This document shows, piece after piece, positions 26,338 through 38,218 of a stretch of DNA of 64,000 nt. The notes below the pieces were generated by a model, which searched no databases, was not told the DNA's origin, and saw only the letters and a list, made by a program, of their open reading frames with translations. Made by a program: the position numbers and the translations under genes. Within the stretch, counting starts at the first letter, position 1. Each line of letters opens with the position of its first letter. Origin of the DNA: Apostichopus japonicus (lineage: Eukaryota > Echinodermata > Holothuroidea > Aspidochirotida > Stichopodidae); assembly GCF_037975245.1 (NCBI RefSeq), contig NC_092565.1:3175499-3239498 (forward strand). The letters run 5' to 3'.

Positions 26338-26521
26338 CTTGTCCAATTTATTGTTCTTAATGTTGGTCTCAGGAGGCAGAAATAAAGACAAGTCGCGACC
26401 AGGGGATGTCTCTTTCTCAGCTGTATCACTATCAGTGTGTGGGGTACTGCAGGCCTAAGTTATAGTTCTTGAAAATAGAACACTACGCATGTGAAAGCAA
26501 GGAAATCAGCTGTTTTGAAAT
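26338..26521. promoter_or_regulatory. IDH3B: putative IDH3B promoter / 5' UTR region
   Basis: Region between the IDH3B start and the divergent short ORF. No TATA box I would trust. Assigned by position only. Confidence 0.3.
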
Positions 26522-26644
26522 ATGGTCGAAGCTAGCGACGCAAAAGAACTTGATATACAGTACGCGTTTCTTCCCCGGATAGGTAGATGTTTGATGCAAG
26601 GAGCCGTCATCCTGGTTGGTGGAACTGGGAACAGGGTTTATTAA
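26522..26644 (+). other. short ORF divergent from IDH3B (40 codons)
   Basis: An ATG in AAATATGG context opens a 40-codon frame starting MVEASDAKELDIQYAFLPRI, 185 bases from the IDH3B start and on the opposite strand. I recognise no family. It may be the first exon of a divergent gene sharing the IDH3B promoter, an upstream ORF, or chance. The possible donor inside it (ATAG, GTAGAT) is weak. Confidence 0.2.
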
Positions 26645-27341
26645 ATTTCTGTAATGATTTTATGGCTGCTTTCAATCTAGAGACCGGCTAAGCTTTCTAA
26701 TATTCAAGAAAAAAACACTCACATACAAAACAAATACGATAGCTACAAAATAGAAAATAGAAGACCATGTCGGTATATATGCGACGTCACTGATGTGCGA
26801 CGACTGTATAGGAGGGCTGCGGGAGAATGCTATACTTTTGCACCGCAAAATATATTTTTGTCCTGACAAAAATGATCGAATCTAATCCATACTCAAGACT
26901 CAGGCGTCATTGGTGCTGACAGCTCAATATGAATAAATGAAAAATCAAGTCATTAAGTTTTACTCTCATGTAATCAGTTGAAATTTCGAATCATATGTCA
27001 AATCATAAAATATCATAAATTTTCATTAAAAATCATAAATATCAAAATTTTATCTGAGATAAAATTTCGTAATTCCGAAGCCAGGTATAATGTAATCAGT
27101 TGAAGAAGTAAACCTCAGTTTTGCATTATGAGACACTTTCACAAATCATTGGACCCATTTATCCGCCAGGCTAGAGATATAGGGAAGTTTTTCCTTCCTT
27201 CAACTGGATTGACTGGTCAAGGCTTTATACGGGTATAAACTTTACGGTCATTATGGTGGAACCTGAAAGTGACAGTGAAATCACGTAGTCGGAGGATAAA
27301 ACTAAACCAAGAGCAAAATCAAAGATGTATGTTCTTGTATA

Positions 27342-27766
27342 TGGCAAGCCATACGGGACAAACACCGCATAATATATCCTCGTATTAATATGAATATATA
27401 CGCGTATTATTTCGAACAAATACGCGTATTAAATCAGACAATAACTGGCATGTCTTATGGCTTTCACCACATAGTAGCCTCGCCAGTGCAATAAGTGAGT
27501 CTTTGCAAAAGTTGGTATCTATTGACGTACACCCAGGCCAAACGTACTTGATCTAGACTATGCATGACTTAATACGTCAATATATTCGAATTAATCCTCA
27601 TATGTATTCGAATTAATCTTCATATGTTTTCGAATTAATACGTGTTTATATTCGAATAAATACGCGGATGTATTTACGCCTTATGATTGGCAAATAATAT
27701 AGACACGTATATATTCAAATTGATACGCTGATATATTATGCGGTACATGTCCCACGTAGCTTACCA
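27342..27766. mobile_element. foldback MITE rich in CGAATTAATACG motifs
   Basis: Ends are inverted: TGGCAAGCCATACGGGACA at the left, and TGGTAAGCTACGTGGGACA read inward from the right, each followed by ACCGCATAATATATC. The flanking TATA on both sides is a possible target duplication. The interior is made of short copies of ATTCGAATTAATACG-type motifs in both directions. Family unknown. Confidence 0.8.
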
Positions 27767-28248
27767 TATAGGCGTATACAGCATCATTAATTGTTACCGT
27801 GCCATCCTAAAAACAACACTAGTGACAATATATATACGTTAATATTAATGAACGATTGTTTTTCGCAATTTTTATAAAATGCGGGGACTTAAGTGACCTT
27901 TCAATGCGGCTCAGATTATATAGTGTAATGAAGGACAGTCGTTTAGTTCGTGTCCAGTGGTATTGCAGGTAATTGGTATAGGGATGTGTTATATAGTGAC
28001 TCATGCATGGAACCAGGAACTAGGAAATGACAAGTTATACCCAAGTAGTGTTGGCCGATCATATCTTCGTTCCGAATTGCAGTGTATGGACTAATTTATC
28101 GAGATTTGCCCAAATTGTCGTTCTGATATTTACATGGACTACGTCGTATCCATGCAAGTGACGTTCATCCCCATGCAACTTTAGCTTCCCGAAATCAGGG
28201 GGTTGTTCCCTGCCCTGATTCCCGATCAAAACAAATAATTGGATAAAC

Positions 28249-28591
28249 CAGTGGTGGAGCGTCCATACAGTCAGGGGCGGATGCCCCCCCCCCCCTGACG
28301 TACTCAAATGAACTGCTGGCGCCCTTTTCAGCTTTTTACCACTTTTAACTTATTCCCGGTTATTGACTTTATTATTGCGCTCTCATCTACCTATTGATAT
28401 TTGTCACATTATCTGCAAATTAGCACCGGGCCCGGAAAGGGTCATTTCCGGCGATCTATAGGGAGTATCTTTACTCAAAGCCTATTTCTGTACGATTTGC
28501 GCCAATCTGGGTGATGCTCCGCTAAGATAGTGTCGAAAGCGCCCCTACAGACTATTCCCGCCCCTGACCAATACTCCTAGCTCCGCCACTG
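28249..28591 (+). mobile_element. CAGTGGYGGAGC MITE, copy 1 (hAT-like)
   Basis: Starts CAGTGGTGGAGC and ends GCTCCGCCACTG, with GTCAGGGGCGG repeated in inverse near both ends. The flanks TGGATAAAC and TGGATAAC look like an 8-base duplication with one extra A. Homologous to 33114-33466. Confidence 0.85.
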
Positions 28592-28906
28592 TGGATAACT
28601 TGCATGAAATCGATGTTCTGGTGACAGACAAAGTATAAAGATTTGATATCGAAAAATTTAGGTTTGGAAGTGTTTAAAGTATTAACAATGGAAAAAAAAA
28701 ACAACGAAATAAACTTAGTATATAGGCTATATAGATTTCTCTTGAAATATCTTCGCTGCCGGTTTACTGTGACTCATAGAATTTTTTTTTTTTTTTGATG
28801 CTGTGCCTTCTGACGAGCACCCAGCTAAGAAATGGCTTTATAATGATCACTCCGAAGAACATATCGTAAGCCGTTTTAAAATGTACGCCTAAATCTATAC
28901 TTAAGT

Positions 28907-29193
28907 GTAATATTTTCTACTTCAGCCTCGAGTTCAATTCAACTTAAGTGAAATAGAATTCGACTTAAGTGGAAAACAAATGTTCTATTTTACTTAAGTC
29001 GAGTGCAATTTCACTTTAGCAGAAATGGATTTCCACTTAAGTAGAATATGATTTCACATATAAGCTTAATTGAATTCTACTTGAGTGAAATGGCATTTTA
29101 TTTAAGTAAAATATATGGCCTTAACTTTTAAATTTAATGAAATAGAATTCCACTTAGGAGAATTGACTTTTATTTAAGTAGAATTAAATTCGA
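28907..29193. repeat. degenerate array of ACTTAAGT-centred motifs
   Basis: A dozen or more loosely spaced copies of TTCYACTTAAGTRGAAT-like palindromes in alternating sense, 14-26 bases apart. Could be subterminal sequence of an unknown element. Confidence 0.7.
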
Positions 29194-29569
29194 CATCCAT
29201 TTATCGGAATTTATACAGTAAATTTTACGTGTGCGCGTTGTTAGAGACGTTTCTCATTGCCATCTAGTGCGTTTTGACTCAGGAGTATTACACGGATAAA
29301 TGTTCCGCAGCTCATGTCTCTGATCTGATCCGAACCAAATTCACCAGTGGCGTGTACAATGGGAGGGGGGGGGGGTGGGAAGAGGCATTTCTCCTCCCCC
29401 ACCCGCCATTGTTAGTCGAGGAAAACGTTCAGTTACAACCTTCATTCGTGAACACTGGTTTCCCCCTACAACCGGTCCATAAAGGTTAATACTCCTACCT
29501 AGCTCAGTCGGAGAAATTCCTCATGCCCATACTAATTAGAACGAGATTTTTTCCGAACAACTTAAACTT

Positions 29570-30175
29570 TAGTCATGAACTGAGGTCAAAGTTTCGTGTG
29601 TGATAATGGCACTGGATTGTCGTTCTTAATGAAAAAAATGTCCATTTTGGTCACTAAGATATGAGATACTTGCGTATACCTACCAACTTCAAACTTCAAA
29701 CTTGGTGACCATTGTGAGTAATGTCGTCATAGGGTCAAAGGTCAGAAGTCAAATTGTCAAGTATATAACCATTGTGTGGCCATTACACGTATACCAAAAT
29801 AACAACATGGCCAAATACTTCATATACACATGTAGTTTATCACATGCAAACTATATGTCTAGAGTGTTTTTCTTAAGACAAAGGTCACTACATCAAAGGT
29901 CAAACTTGGTGTCATGTGTACGAAAAAGCATTTTGCAAACTACTGCTTGATAATAAGGCCGATGGAATTCAAATTTGGTGGGTATATGTGTCTGGGCATG
30001 AGTTCTATAGTGCCTGTGTGACGTCAAAGGTCAACTGTAAAAGATGCATTTTGCCCTTATACATATACCGATATAACAATATGGCGAAACCGCCTGCCAC
30101 AGACTACCACATACTACTATTTTCAGTGCATTCAGCAATGTATAATTGTTAAAGGTCACGTGATCAAAGGAAGTA
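29570..30175 (+). repeat. degenerate AGGTCA-containing repeat
   Basis: Contains GGTCAAAGGTCA, CAAAGGTCACTACATCAAAG and similar, in the style of the 45.6-48.7 kb element but diverged. Probably an old relative; boundaries unknown. Confidence 0.45.
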
Positions 30176-30246
30176 AAAGTCAAACTTCTGCACGCACCAA
30201 AATGACCTAAAATGTATGGTTAAATATCTGCTTTATTTGCTCCAAT

Positions 30247-30553
30247 TATAGCACGCTATAGCTAGGAAAGTTTTGTGATTACGTAATCGACCTGTCACGG
30301 TGGTAAATCGACCTCAGGCTCAACAATTAGCCTGTATAGCTTCTTAACACCATTAGGCTCTTTGTGTAAACACTGTGTGGAAATATGTTCAGTCTACGGT
30401 GTAGTTAATTATACAGCGTTTACACTAAGACCCTCATACAAGAAAAAAATATGTGGCAGGCGTTGAAGTCTAATTGGTAAAAAGAGGTCATTTTACGACC
30501 AAGGCAGGTCGATTACGTAATCTCAAGAAACTTTTCCGTGATAGCGTGCGATA
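30247..30553. mobile_element. MITE with about 48-bp terminal inverted repeats
   Basis: Left TATAGCACGCTAT and, read inward from the right, TATCGCACGCTAT; both continue to GATTACGTAATCGACCTG. GATTACGTAATC is itself a perfect palindrome in each end. No clear target duplication beyond a possible TA. Confidence 0.8.
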
Positions 30554-31380
30554 CTGTAGTTGTTGGGGTCTACACAGCAGACCTTGAACTTATTTCAAGT
30601 CAAGGATACATCGTTAGCTCAATTAGCCTGCTTAAAAAAGCTAGAAATCTAAATTTAGTTGCAGAAAAATAAGCTGTTCTTTTGGCTGCTATGTTAATGC
30701 CAAACGGAAAAGGAAATGAAAGTGTTGTGAGCATGCGGAAGTACTGTAGTGACTGCATTGTTTTCATGAACGTTTATTTGTGCCTATATATAGACCCAAT
30801 TTTGGGATGAGATCTGCAACGTCATGGATTGCCCAATTGTTTGTATTTTAGCATGTTTTTAAGGGAGAATATTGATGAAGATCTTTAACACCGACATACC
30901 ATTTCTAGCAAGCGGGAACTCAGTCTGAGTAATTGTGTATGTGGGCAAGACTGACTCATGTCAGATTGGAGAAAGTGGGACAGTGAGGAGGAAATTCCTC
31001 AAATTCTTTTACCAGTATAAATTTCCTCAAGAAAAAGACTGAGGAACATAAATTATTTATTCTATATCATCAATTTCTGTTGGAGGTGACAATGGTTCCA
31101 TGTGCTGAGTTTTCTGACTTAACGATGGAATAGAAAGTTGTTGAACGAGACCGCTATTTTGCGAAATAATGGATTGAAGTAGTTTCTAAGAGAATTTACT
31201 TCCCTATATCCGATATGTACCTACGTCATGCCGTCATATTTGCAAATAATCTGCAACCAATGTATGTTGTTCGAACATGTGTATCGGTAACATGCAAACT
31301 AACTTCCACTTGGTTGACGTAAGTTATCGTCCCATATTATACAGATATTATAACGCATGTACATCAGTTGATAGCGTCGC

Positions 31381-31471
31381 AAGAGCAAGAGCAACAATGC
31401 ATAACACGACAGACACAAGATCAAGATTGGCGTAAACAACTTAGGCTACGCGAAGAAAAGCCGAACACGCA
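31381..31471 (+). other. possible non-coding first exon with donor GTAAGT
   Basis: A short CpG-bearing stretch ends at a good donor, CACGCA then GTAAGTG at 31472. It has no long reading frame. It could be an upstream 5' UTR exon of PCGF1, 12 kb away, or chance. Start is arbitrary. Confidence 0.2.
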
Positions 31472-31865
31472 GTAAGTGTAAGGGAAATATTCTTCCTTAT
31501 AAACTTTTTCATGAAATTTGATCGGTAGGTACGTTACGCACTTACATGATCGACCTTGTGATTACTAGGTTACTTTCGTGTGCTCAGGCTTTGGCCTTAA
31601 AAGTTATACTACCTACTAATACTAGGATTCGTTAATTTTACAGTGTAGCCTAGGCTAAGTTAGCGTTAATCACTTGCCTACAGTGGCACTGTTACCGTTT
31701 GTTAGAGGTACATACGTTACACTACCGTTTATTCTACAGATAGTAGTCTATAGTTACTAAGTTCTGCTACTTCAAACCTAGGCTAAACCACAGGCGCTGC
31801 CAATGATGTGACGAATTGGTTTATTCTTTTGTACTAGGCCTAGTGTTAGAATATATACGAATATG

Positions 31866-32575
31866 GGGTACCGTTATTTTCCGCACACGTTACTTTCCGC
31901 TGAAACAAAACGGTGTTTTCCGCAAACAAATTTGTCAACGCAAATAACGTTTTTTTCCAGCGGAAAGTAACGTTTTTTTTTTGGGAGGAACAGAATAACT
32001 TACTGAATTGATTAGGCACATGTAATGACTTAGGAAGATGGAGAAGATAGGATTTAACTGTAACAGGATAAATCTGCCATGATTTTAGTATAACTTGTAA
32101 GAAAGGCGGTGCAAAATGGGTGTTCGGTTATTAAAACAGCCCTTACTTATACAGCCATTTCCAGCGAAAATCAAAGATACCACCTTTTACAACTTTTTTT
32201 TTTAAACTGTCGTTACGCGGACCGCAGTTTTAATACTTTATTAGATAGTCAATCCTTCATAACGCGGGCGTCCCTTTGTCCTTTTATCGGCTGACCGCCT
32301 CATACTTCTTTAATAATCCCTAATTACACACCCGAAAGCCTCCTCTATATTATAAGCAGCTTAACTTTTCTGACATAAACTCAGTCTAACCATCCTTTAT
32401 CGACGTTCTTTGATACTTTCATATGTTATTTTAATCATCCTGCCTGAATTTGGTATCCTAAAATTGCGGAAAAATATAGTACACAGGAAAGTGAAAAAAG
32501 AGGTGTTTTCCGCAGAATTTTTTCAGCGGAAAGTAATCAGCGGAAAGTAACGTATGCGGAAAACAACTGAAACCA
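31866..32575 (-). mobile_element. inverted-repeat element, TTTCCGC family, copy B
   Basis: Starts GGGTACCGTTATTTTCCGC; right end GCGGAAAACAACTGAAACCA. Perfect 8-base duplication CGAATATG (31858-31865, 32576-32583). The interior matches copy A on the opposite strand (for example AGTATCAAAGAACGTCGATA). No transposase. Confidence 0.92.
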
Positions 32576-32582
32576 CGAATAT

Positions 32583-32838
32583 GACACCTATTGACATGTT
32601 GGCTCCACACAACTTCATTCAAAAGGTTCGTCATAAATTGGCCATTCTCACGGCAAACCTGTTGTAGGTAAGACCTATAGCTTTGCGCTAACTCATATAC
32701 AAAAGGAGTTGCTATAGACTCCCTGCTCAGACGATGCATGAAAGCCAGGCTATACCATAAGATCATAAATAAATGGCTAAATTTCCAAATATTTGTTGAA
32801 AGCAGATGTAAACAAATGCCATTCATTCCATGGTCCAT
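32583..32838 (-). pseudogene. exon-like minus-strand ORF of unknown family, cut by a MITE
   Basis: An open frame on the minus strand whose middle part reads like real protein (SRESIATPFVYELAQSYRSY, then LQQVCRENGQFMTNLLNEVV) rather than low-complexity translation. A possible acceptor (GGTATAG) precedes LAFMHRL. The frame continues into the inverted-repeat element at 31866-32575, which inserts just after it. No family recognised with confidence, no adjoining exons found. It may be a decayed gene or retrocopy fragment, or an exon of a gene I could not assemble. Confidence 0.3.
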
Positions 32839-33113
32839 CCATTCATGGTCAACTTGTACAGGTTACAGTGTTCTTTGGCATGATGTATTGAGCTTAAATA
32901 TTCAATAAGACTTATGTTTGTTTATAAGTTGCTTCAAATGAAGGATTATTTGAGCAGATTTGGTTGACAGCCCTTGGTTCGCTCTTGGGCAAGTCAGGTC
33001 AAGTCACTTTGCACAGGTTGGATACTTCCATTTATTTAAGGGTATAGTATAATGGAATGATCCGATTGGTGCTATATGCGACTTGATCTGGCATGTCTGA
33101 CAACATGTCAGTT

Positions 33114-33466
33114 CAGTGGTGGAGCGTCCATACAGTAAGGGGGGGGCGGATGTCCCCCCTGACGGACTCAAATGGACTGCTGGCGCCCTTTTCAGCTTTT
33201 TACCACTTTTTACTTATTCGCGATTATTGACTTTTTTATTGCGCTCTCATCTACCTTGTGACATAACACCTATTTATTCTTGGGTATCTGCAAATAAGCA
33301 AGGCCCGGAAAGGGTCATTTTCGGCGATCTACAGTAGGGAGTATCTTTACTCACAAATTTTTTTTTCGCTCCGCGCCAACCTGTGGTGGTGCTCCGCTTA
33401 AATAGTGTCGAAACCGCCCCTACAGACCATTATCACCCCTGACCAATACCCCTAGCTCAGCCACTG
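33114..33466 (+). mobile_element. CAGTGGYGGAGC MITE, copy 2 (hAT-like)
   Basis: Same family and orientation as 28249-28591, for example ACTGCTGGCGCCCTTTTCAG in both. Flanks TGTCAGTT and TGTAAGCT match at 6 of 8, a decayed duplication. Confidence 0.85.
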
Positions 33467-35454
33467 TGTAAGCTCATGTACAATGTACCGTTTCAAAACA
33501 GAGTAAAGAGTTATTTGTTACTTTGGGACTTTCAAAGTTCTACTAAACTGGTTATTTCTAACTTTTACCACTACATACAGGTCTATGCATCACCTCAACT
33601 GTAAAAAAAATGTATTTACTCCATTAAAAAGGTTTCACATAGCTGGCAAATTTATACTAACTGGTGTTATACCAGACTTTGTAATCACTGATGTGTAGAT
33701 TGATTAGAGATCAGTGAACTACATCAGTCAGTTTAGCAAGATATCTCTTTCAATATTATCCTTATTTTCCCTTAAATCTTTCTCCATCCAAACAGAAGTT
33801 TTGTTCAGTACCTTCCAATAATTGTACAAGGACCAGACACAATTGTGTGAGATTATTACAAAGAAGCTTCCATCATACCTGTGTTGCCCTGACATATTTA
33901 ATCTGTAGTAGATATTCTCAGCATATCATGTTCAATTTAGCATTACAACTTCATAATGTTACCATTGCAGTCGCTTTGTTCTGACAAGCTATATATTCAG
34001 AATTCCATACCAAATTTATACACCAAAAAAAAACTTGTGCCAATTATTGGTTAGTTTGCAGTGGACGATCAGACGACAGTTACAAATTTGCTGTCGCATG
34101 TGAACTTTGTACTATGTATTGTCTAACATATACTATGTATGTGGAGAATGTGTTTTGTGTGATTAACATTTTGGTAATGGCATGCATGATCCAGCCACAA
34201 TAGATGCAATGCTGATTTAGAATAAGGTCAGTGATGGGGTTACTTTAATTCAAGAATTAATAAGTCACTTACAGTATGTGTCCCATACCAAACAATACAA
34301 ATCTTGAATAAGAATAAACTTGATCCAATACCAACAGGAATTAGAAACACTTCAGGATTTTTTTTTTCCCTGTTGAATTTACTGTATTACATCTCAAGCT
34401 CTTTGCAGTGTTCAGAACCTGAATGAGAGATGTTTATTACAGATGTCACTGGAATGATTTCATACAGTACTGCAGGTACTGTAAATTCTTAAGTCTATGT
34501 ATATATGAAGGCTGGAAAAACTAGTAGAGCTCTTTGCCTTATAAAGTTATGTCCAAATGAATGTTTGAGGGTATAAGTTAATTAGTACTAAGTTAATATT
34601 AAGTATAAGTATACTGACAAACTTCACAAGTGGAAGTGGGTGACTTGAGGGGGCAGTGCTGAAATAATTACCATTTTGATCACATGGTAGGGAGGGTAGG
34701 GGTGTAAGTATAATGAGAGTACTATAGCCTAATACAGTACCACTGCAACAAGCACATGGCTAGTAAAGTATCCAATCGAACTGTAACTGTATCTGTGCTT
34801 CATTCCATGCTATATCAATGACTATAATTTTACTTAGAAAAATCCAACTTTAAAGCACATTTGATGATCATCAGTTTTGCCAATCTTAGATGGTATCACT
34901 TAAAACTAAGACTGCAATTGATCAACTGGGACAGCTTCCTACTGTAGCTTTGTTGAACAAGGGAAGGGTACTGAGCCTGTGATTATTTTTTTAATTTGAT
35001 TTGTTTCTGATATTTTGACACATAGAACTGTTTCATATTGCAGTTCTAATAACATATACTGTACATGTATGCAAACTGCACACTGAACTGTTTTCTACTT
35101 GTATCCCAGTATCTTAGATTGAAACTTGCCTTGTTATGCTAAGGAATTTCATGTACAATGTTGGATTTTAATGTGGAACAGCATTGCAAAATTAATCAAA
35201 AGCAACTCCAATGAAGTATGTTGTTGCTAGGATTTTAAGACTTGCATCCTGGAGACGCAACATCTCAAAAATGTTTGCCTCGGAAAAAACACTTGCCCCC
35301 AGCAGTCTGCCATGAAAACCTCTTAAAATTAAACACACAATACTAAGTTATAATGACCAGTGACAGCACCTTACAGGAAATAGTTTAGTAATGCATTTGC
35401 ACCATTCAACCTCATGGGCTCAACATTCAGGAAGGACATGACTAACTGTCTTCT

Positions 35455-35880
35455 GTCCCCCCCCCCTCCATCTCCCCTTGTTCCCCCGCCCCATCACTCC
35501 TCTTCTCATAGCTCTCTTCCACCCTTTTTTCTCCACACCTTTCTGTCTTTGTCCTTCTCCAGTTTATTCCCTACCCTCTTCCCTTAATCCTCTCTTTGCC
35601 CCTCCACTGTTTATCTCCTACCTCTCCTCTTCCCCTGTTGGTTTCTTTCTTTCTTCTCTCCGTCCCTTGTCTACTAATCCCCTTACATCTATCTCTTTGT
35701 GTTCACCATGCTCATTAACCTGTCTGTATACTGTGCGTGTTTTTGTCCCTTCTGTTACTGTTACTTGTCATTTAGCATCTGAAGAAGATCCTGCCAGGAT
35801 CGAAACGTCAGGCCAACTTACTTTTACACATTCTCTTACACAGGCTCTCCAGTGAATAAGCAGTTTGCTAATAGTTTTAT
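35455..35880 (+). repeat. CT-rich tract followed by a conserved-looking hairpin tail
   Basis: About 300 bases of C/T-rich sequence, then GAAGAAGATCCTGCCAGGAT, CGAAACGTC. GATCCTG and CAGGATC form a tight hairpin. I recall similar GAAGAAG...GAAACGT tails from the ends of retroelements (Penelope- or LINE-like); that link is from memory. The 125-codon Pro/Ser/Leu frame here is not a gene. Confidence 0.45.
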
Positions 35881-37365
35881 TTTATTGGAAATAATTTAGT
35901 GTAACAATTTTGCATGACACTTTTGAAGGCGATGCATCTCGCTTCTTATAAAAGACTATAGTTCCGTGTACAAAAACTGATATGCAGTTTGCCCATTTGC
36001 ATTTAACAGTGTGCGATAAATCATTCACTGCGTTAGCTTGTGTGCAACGTGAGGGTAGGCTGTAATGTACCCAGCAAAAAAATCAACCAATGTGACTTAT
36101 AACTAATATTTAAAAACAAAATTACAGTCAACTTGTGACGAGGGAATTGTTATCAGTACCTTACGGTCTCAAAGGTTGCAGGTAGGTATGGTAGAAAGGT
36201 CACAAATCAGTATCCAAGTCAATGTCACTTCTCACATTGTCTACAGGGATAGTACAGTGGTTAATAAATGTTGCATCTGCTGTACTGTATTGTAATAAGT
36301 GCAGTAAACCAAGCATAGTCATTCCTAGTTTAGCAGACTTGTGTAGTATATACATGTGATACTGTAAGATAGCAAGATAGGTCCTCACAGTGTTAGATAG
36401 AATTTGAAACAGAAATCAAAGAGAACTCACAAACCGGGAGTTCTACTGCAGAGATGCTCAAAGCACGCAAAATGTATTTGCTCTTTAAGTGAGTGATTGT
36501 AACATGTTTAGAATGAATGGACGTTGAAGTACATGCAATTACAATAGCCAAGATTTTCATAGATTGTAAAGGAAATTTTTTTTTCCTATTTCTATTGTTG
36601 AAAAGTGGGACACTGTGTGATAGTGGAGTTAGGAGATGACTATACAAAGCTAGAACCTCGTAAATTAGTTGAGTCCTACGATCTAGAAAGAACTAATGAC
36701 ATTGTGAAATACTGTAACTATATTAATGTTAGTAATTGACATTGCAACTATGTGACCCTTGATGCACATTTATGTTTTCCCAGCTGGCAAGCTTGTGGAG
36801 CTGTTATGTGGCCACCAACCATGTTTTGTGTACAGCTTGACCACAATTGTTGCATAATTTGATCAAAATTAAAAAAATTCCTTCCATCACTGTCCTCCTA
36901 TTACCAACATACTGTAGTAAAAAATGGCATATTTTAATCATTTTTTTCTGGGATGACAATATGATTATTATTTAATCCTAAGTTTTTGGTACCAAAATGC
37001 TTCCAAACAATAATCTGAAAGTTAAATTTAACAAAACTCAACGTTCATTAAGTGTGTTCATTTGACACCAAATTAGTTATAGTTGCCCTTTAAAGACTCT
37101 TACAGATGGTTAGGTACCTGCAATAATTAACAAATAAGTTGACATCATGATTTGATTGTGCATTTCCTGCGTTCTCAACTTCTCACATATGCTTTCTTAA
37201 TGAAGACACAAATTAACGCAATAGAACATGCTGTAATAATCAATGTGATACTGTAGAACTCTGTAAAGTATTGTAAAATAAAAGCTCGGGTTTCTTTTGC
37301 CTTGCAAAATTATTAGTCTGTTTAGTTAATCTTGGTACGGTAGTATATGACCAGGAACACAAGGA

Positions 37366-38218
37366 ATGCATGTGTGGACAGTGTGTGAAATGTATAAACT
37401 TTCCAACTTTGAAGAGACACGCTATTTTCCAAACAAGGCTGATCTGGAGGTTGAATGGCTTCTTCGGGGATCCTGGAGGGAAGAGAGCGACAAAGATTGT
37501 AGAACAGGGTACTCTACAAGTATCCATCAACAACCTTCAGCAGCAACTCCCAATATATCTTGTTCACATACGTGTACAGTATAAAAAGAGAATGCAAAGT
37601 GCTCATGCATTATTTTTATTCTTGTAACTGACTTTGCGGAAAATTGTGCCATCGTATAACAGAATGAAACAGGTGACCATATTGCAAGGTAGAGACTAAA
37701 TCGTATGAGACAGTCAGTGACTACATTCCTTGATAAAATTCATCAAAGACCTGAAAGAAACATGTCCTCAACTGAAAGCTACTGTATATCTTTATCTCTG
37801 AATACAGTACAACAAGCCAGTTTAAACAATGTCAGTAATTCCTGTTTGGAACATTTGACAGATTTAAATCAGGATGATTATGACATTGAGACATTAATGG
37901 AACTACCAGCCATGGGAAAGGTGCAGTGGATGGCATTGGGGGTCATGTGAAGTGCAAGCAAAACTGCATCTCTCATCTTTCACCAAATGGTACATAGGTC
38001 TTTGCTGGAGGCATACAGACAGGACTGGCATGTACAGGTTAGGTACACACTTGCCCAAGAAGTTGAAGATGGCAAGGACACCCTTCATGCAAGATGGACA
38101 GATGGAAAGCCTTTGCCTACAGTAATACAATTAACATACATACAGTTGAAGCAGTGAGAAAACATGTTGTTTGCTTTGCAGTTTTCAATAAAGTTGTTTA
38201 TCACTTCCAACACAAAAT
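37366..38218 (+). pseudogene. decayed transposon-type coding relic
   Basis: Several short frames in different phases carry protein-like stretches, notably TSHGKGAVDGIGGHVKCK near 37898-37951, and RLNGFFGDPGGKRATKIVEQ near 37440-37500. I recall the SHGKGxxDGxGGxVK pattern from repeat-associated uncharacterised animal proteins, but cannot name a family. Stops and phase shifts between fragments indicate decay. Endpoints are approximate. Confidence 0.35.

Noticed and set aside
35478-35855. 125-codon Pro/Ser/Leu frame
   Set aside because: Translation of a pyrimidine-rich tract; the open frame follows from composition.
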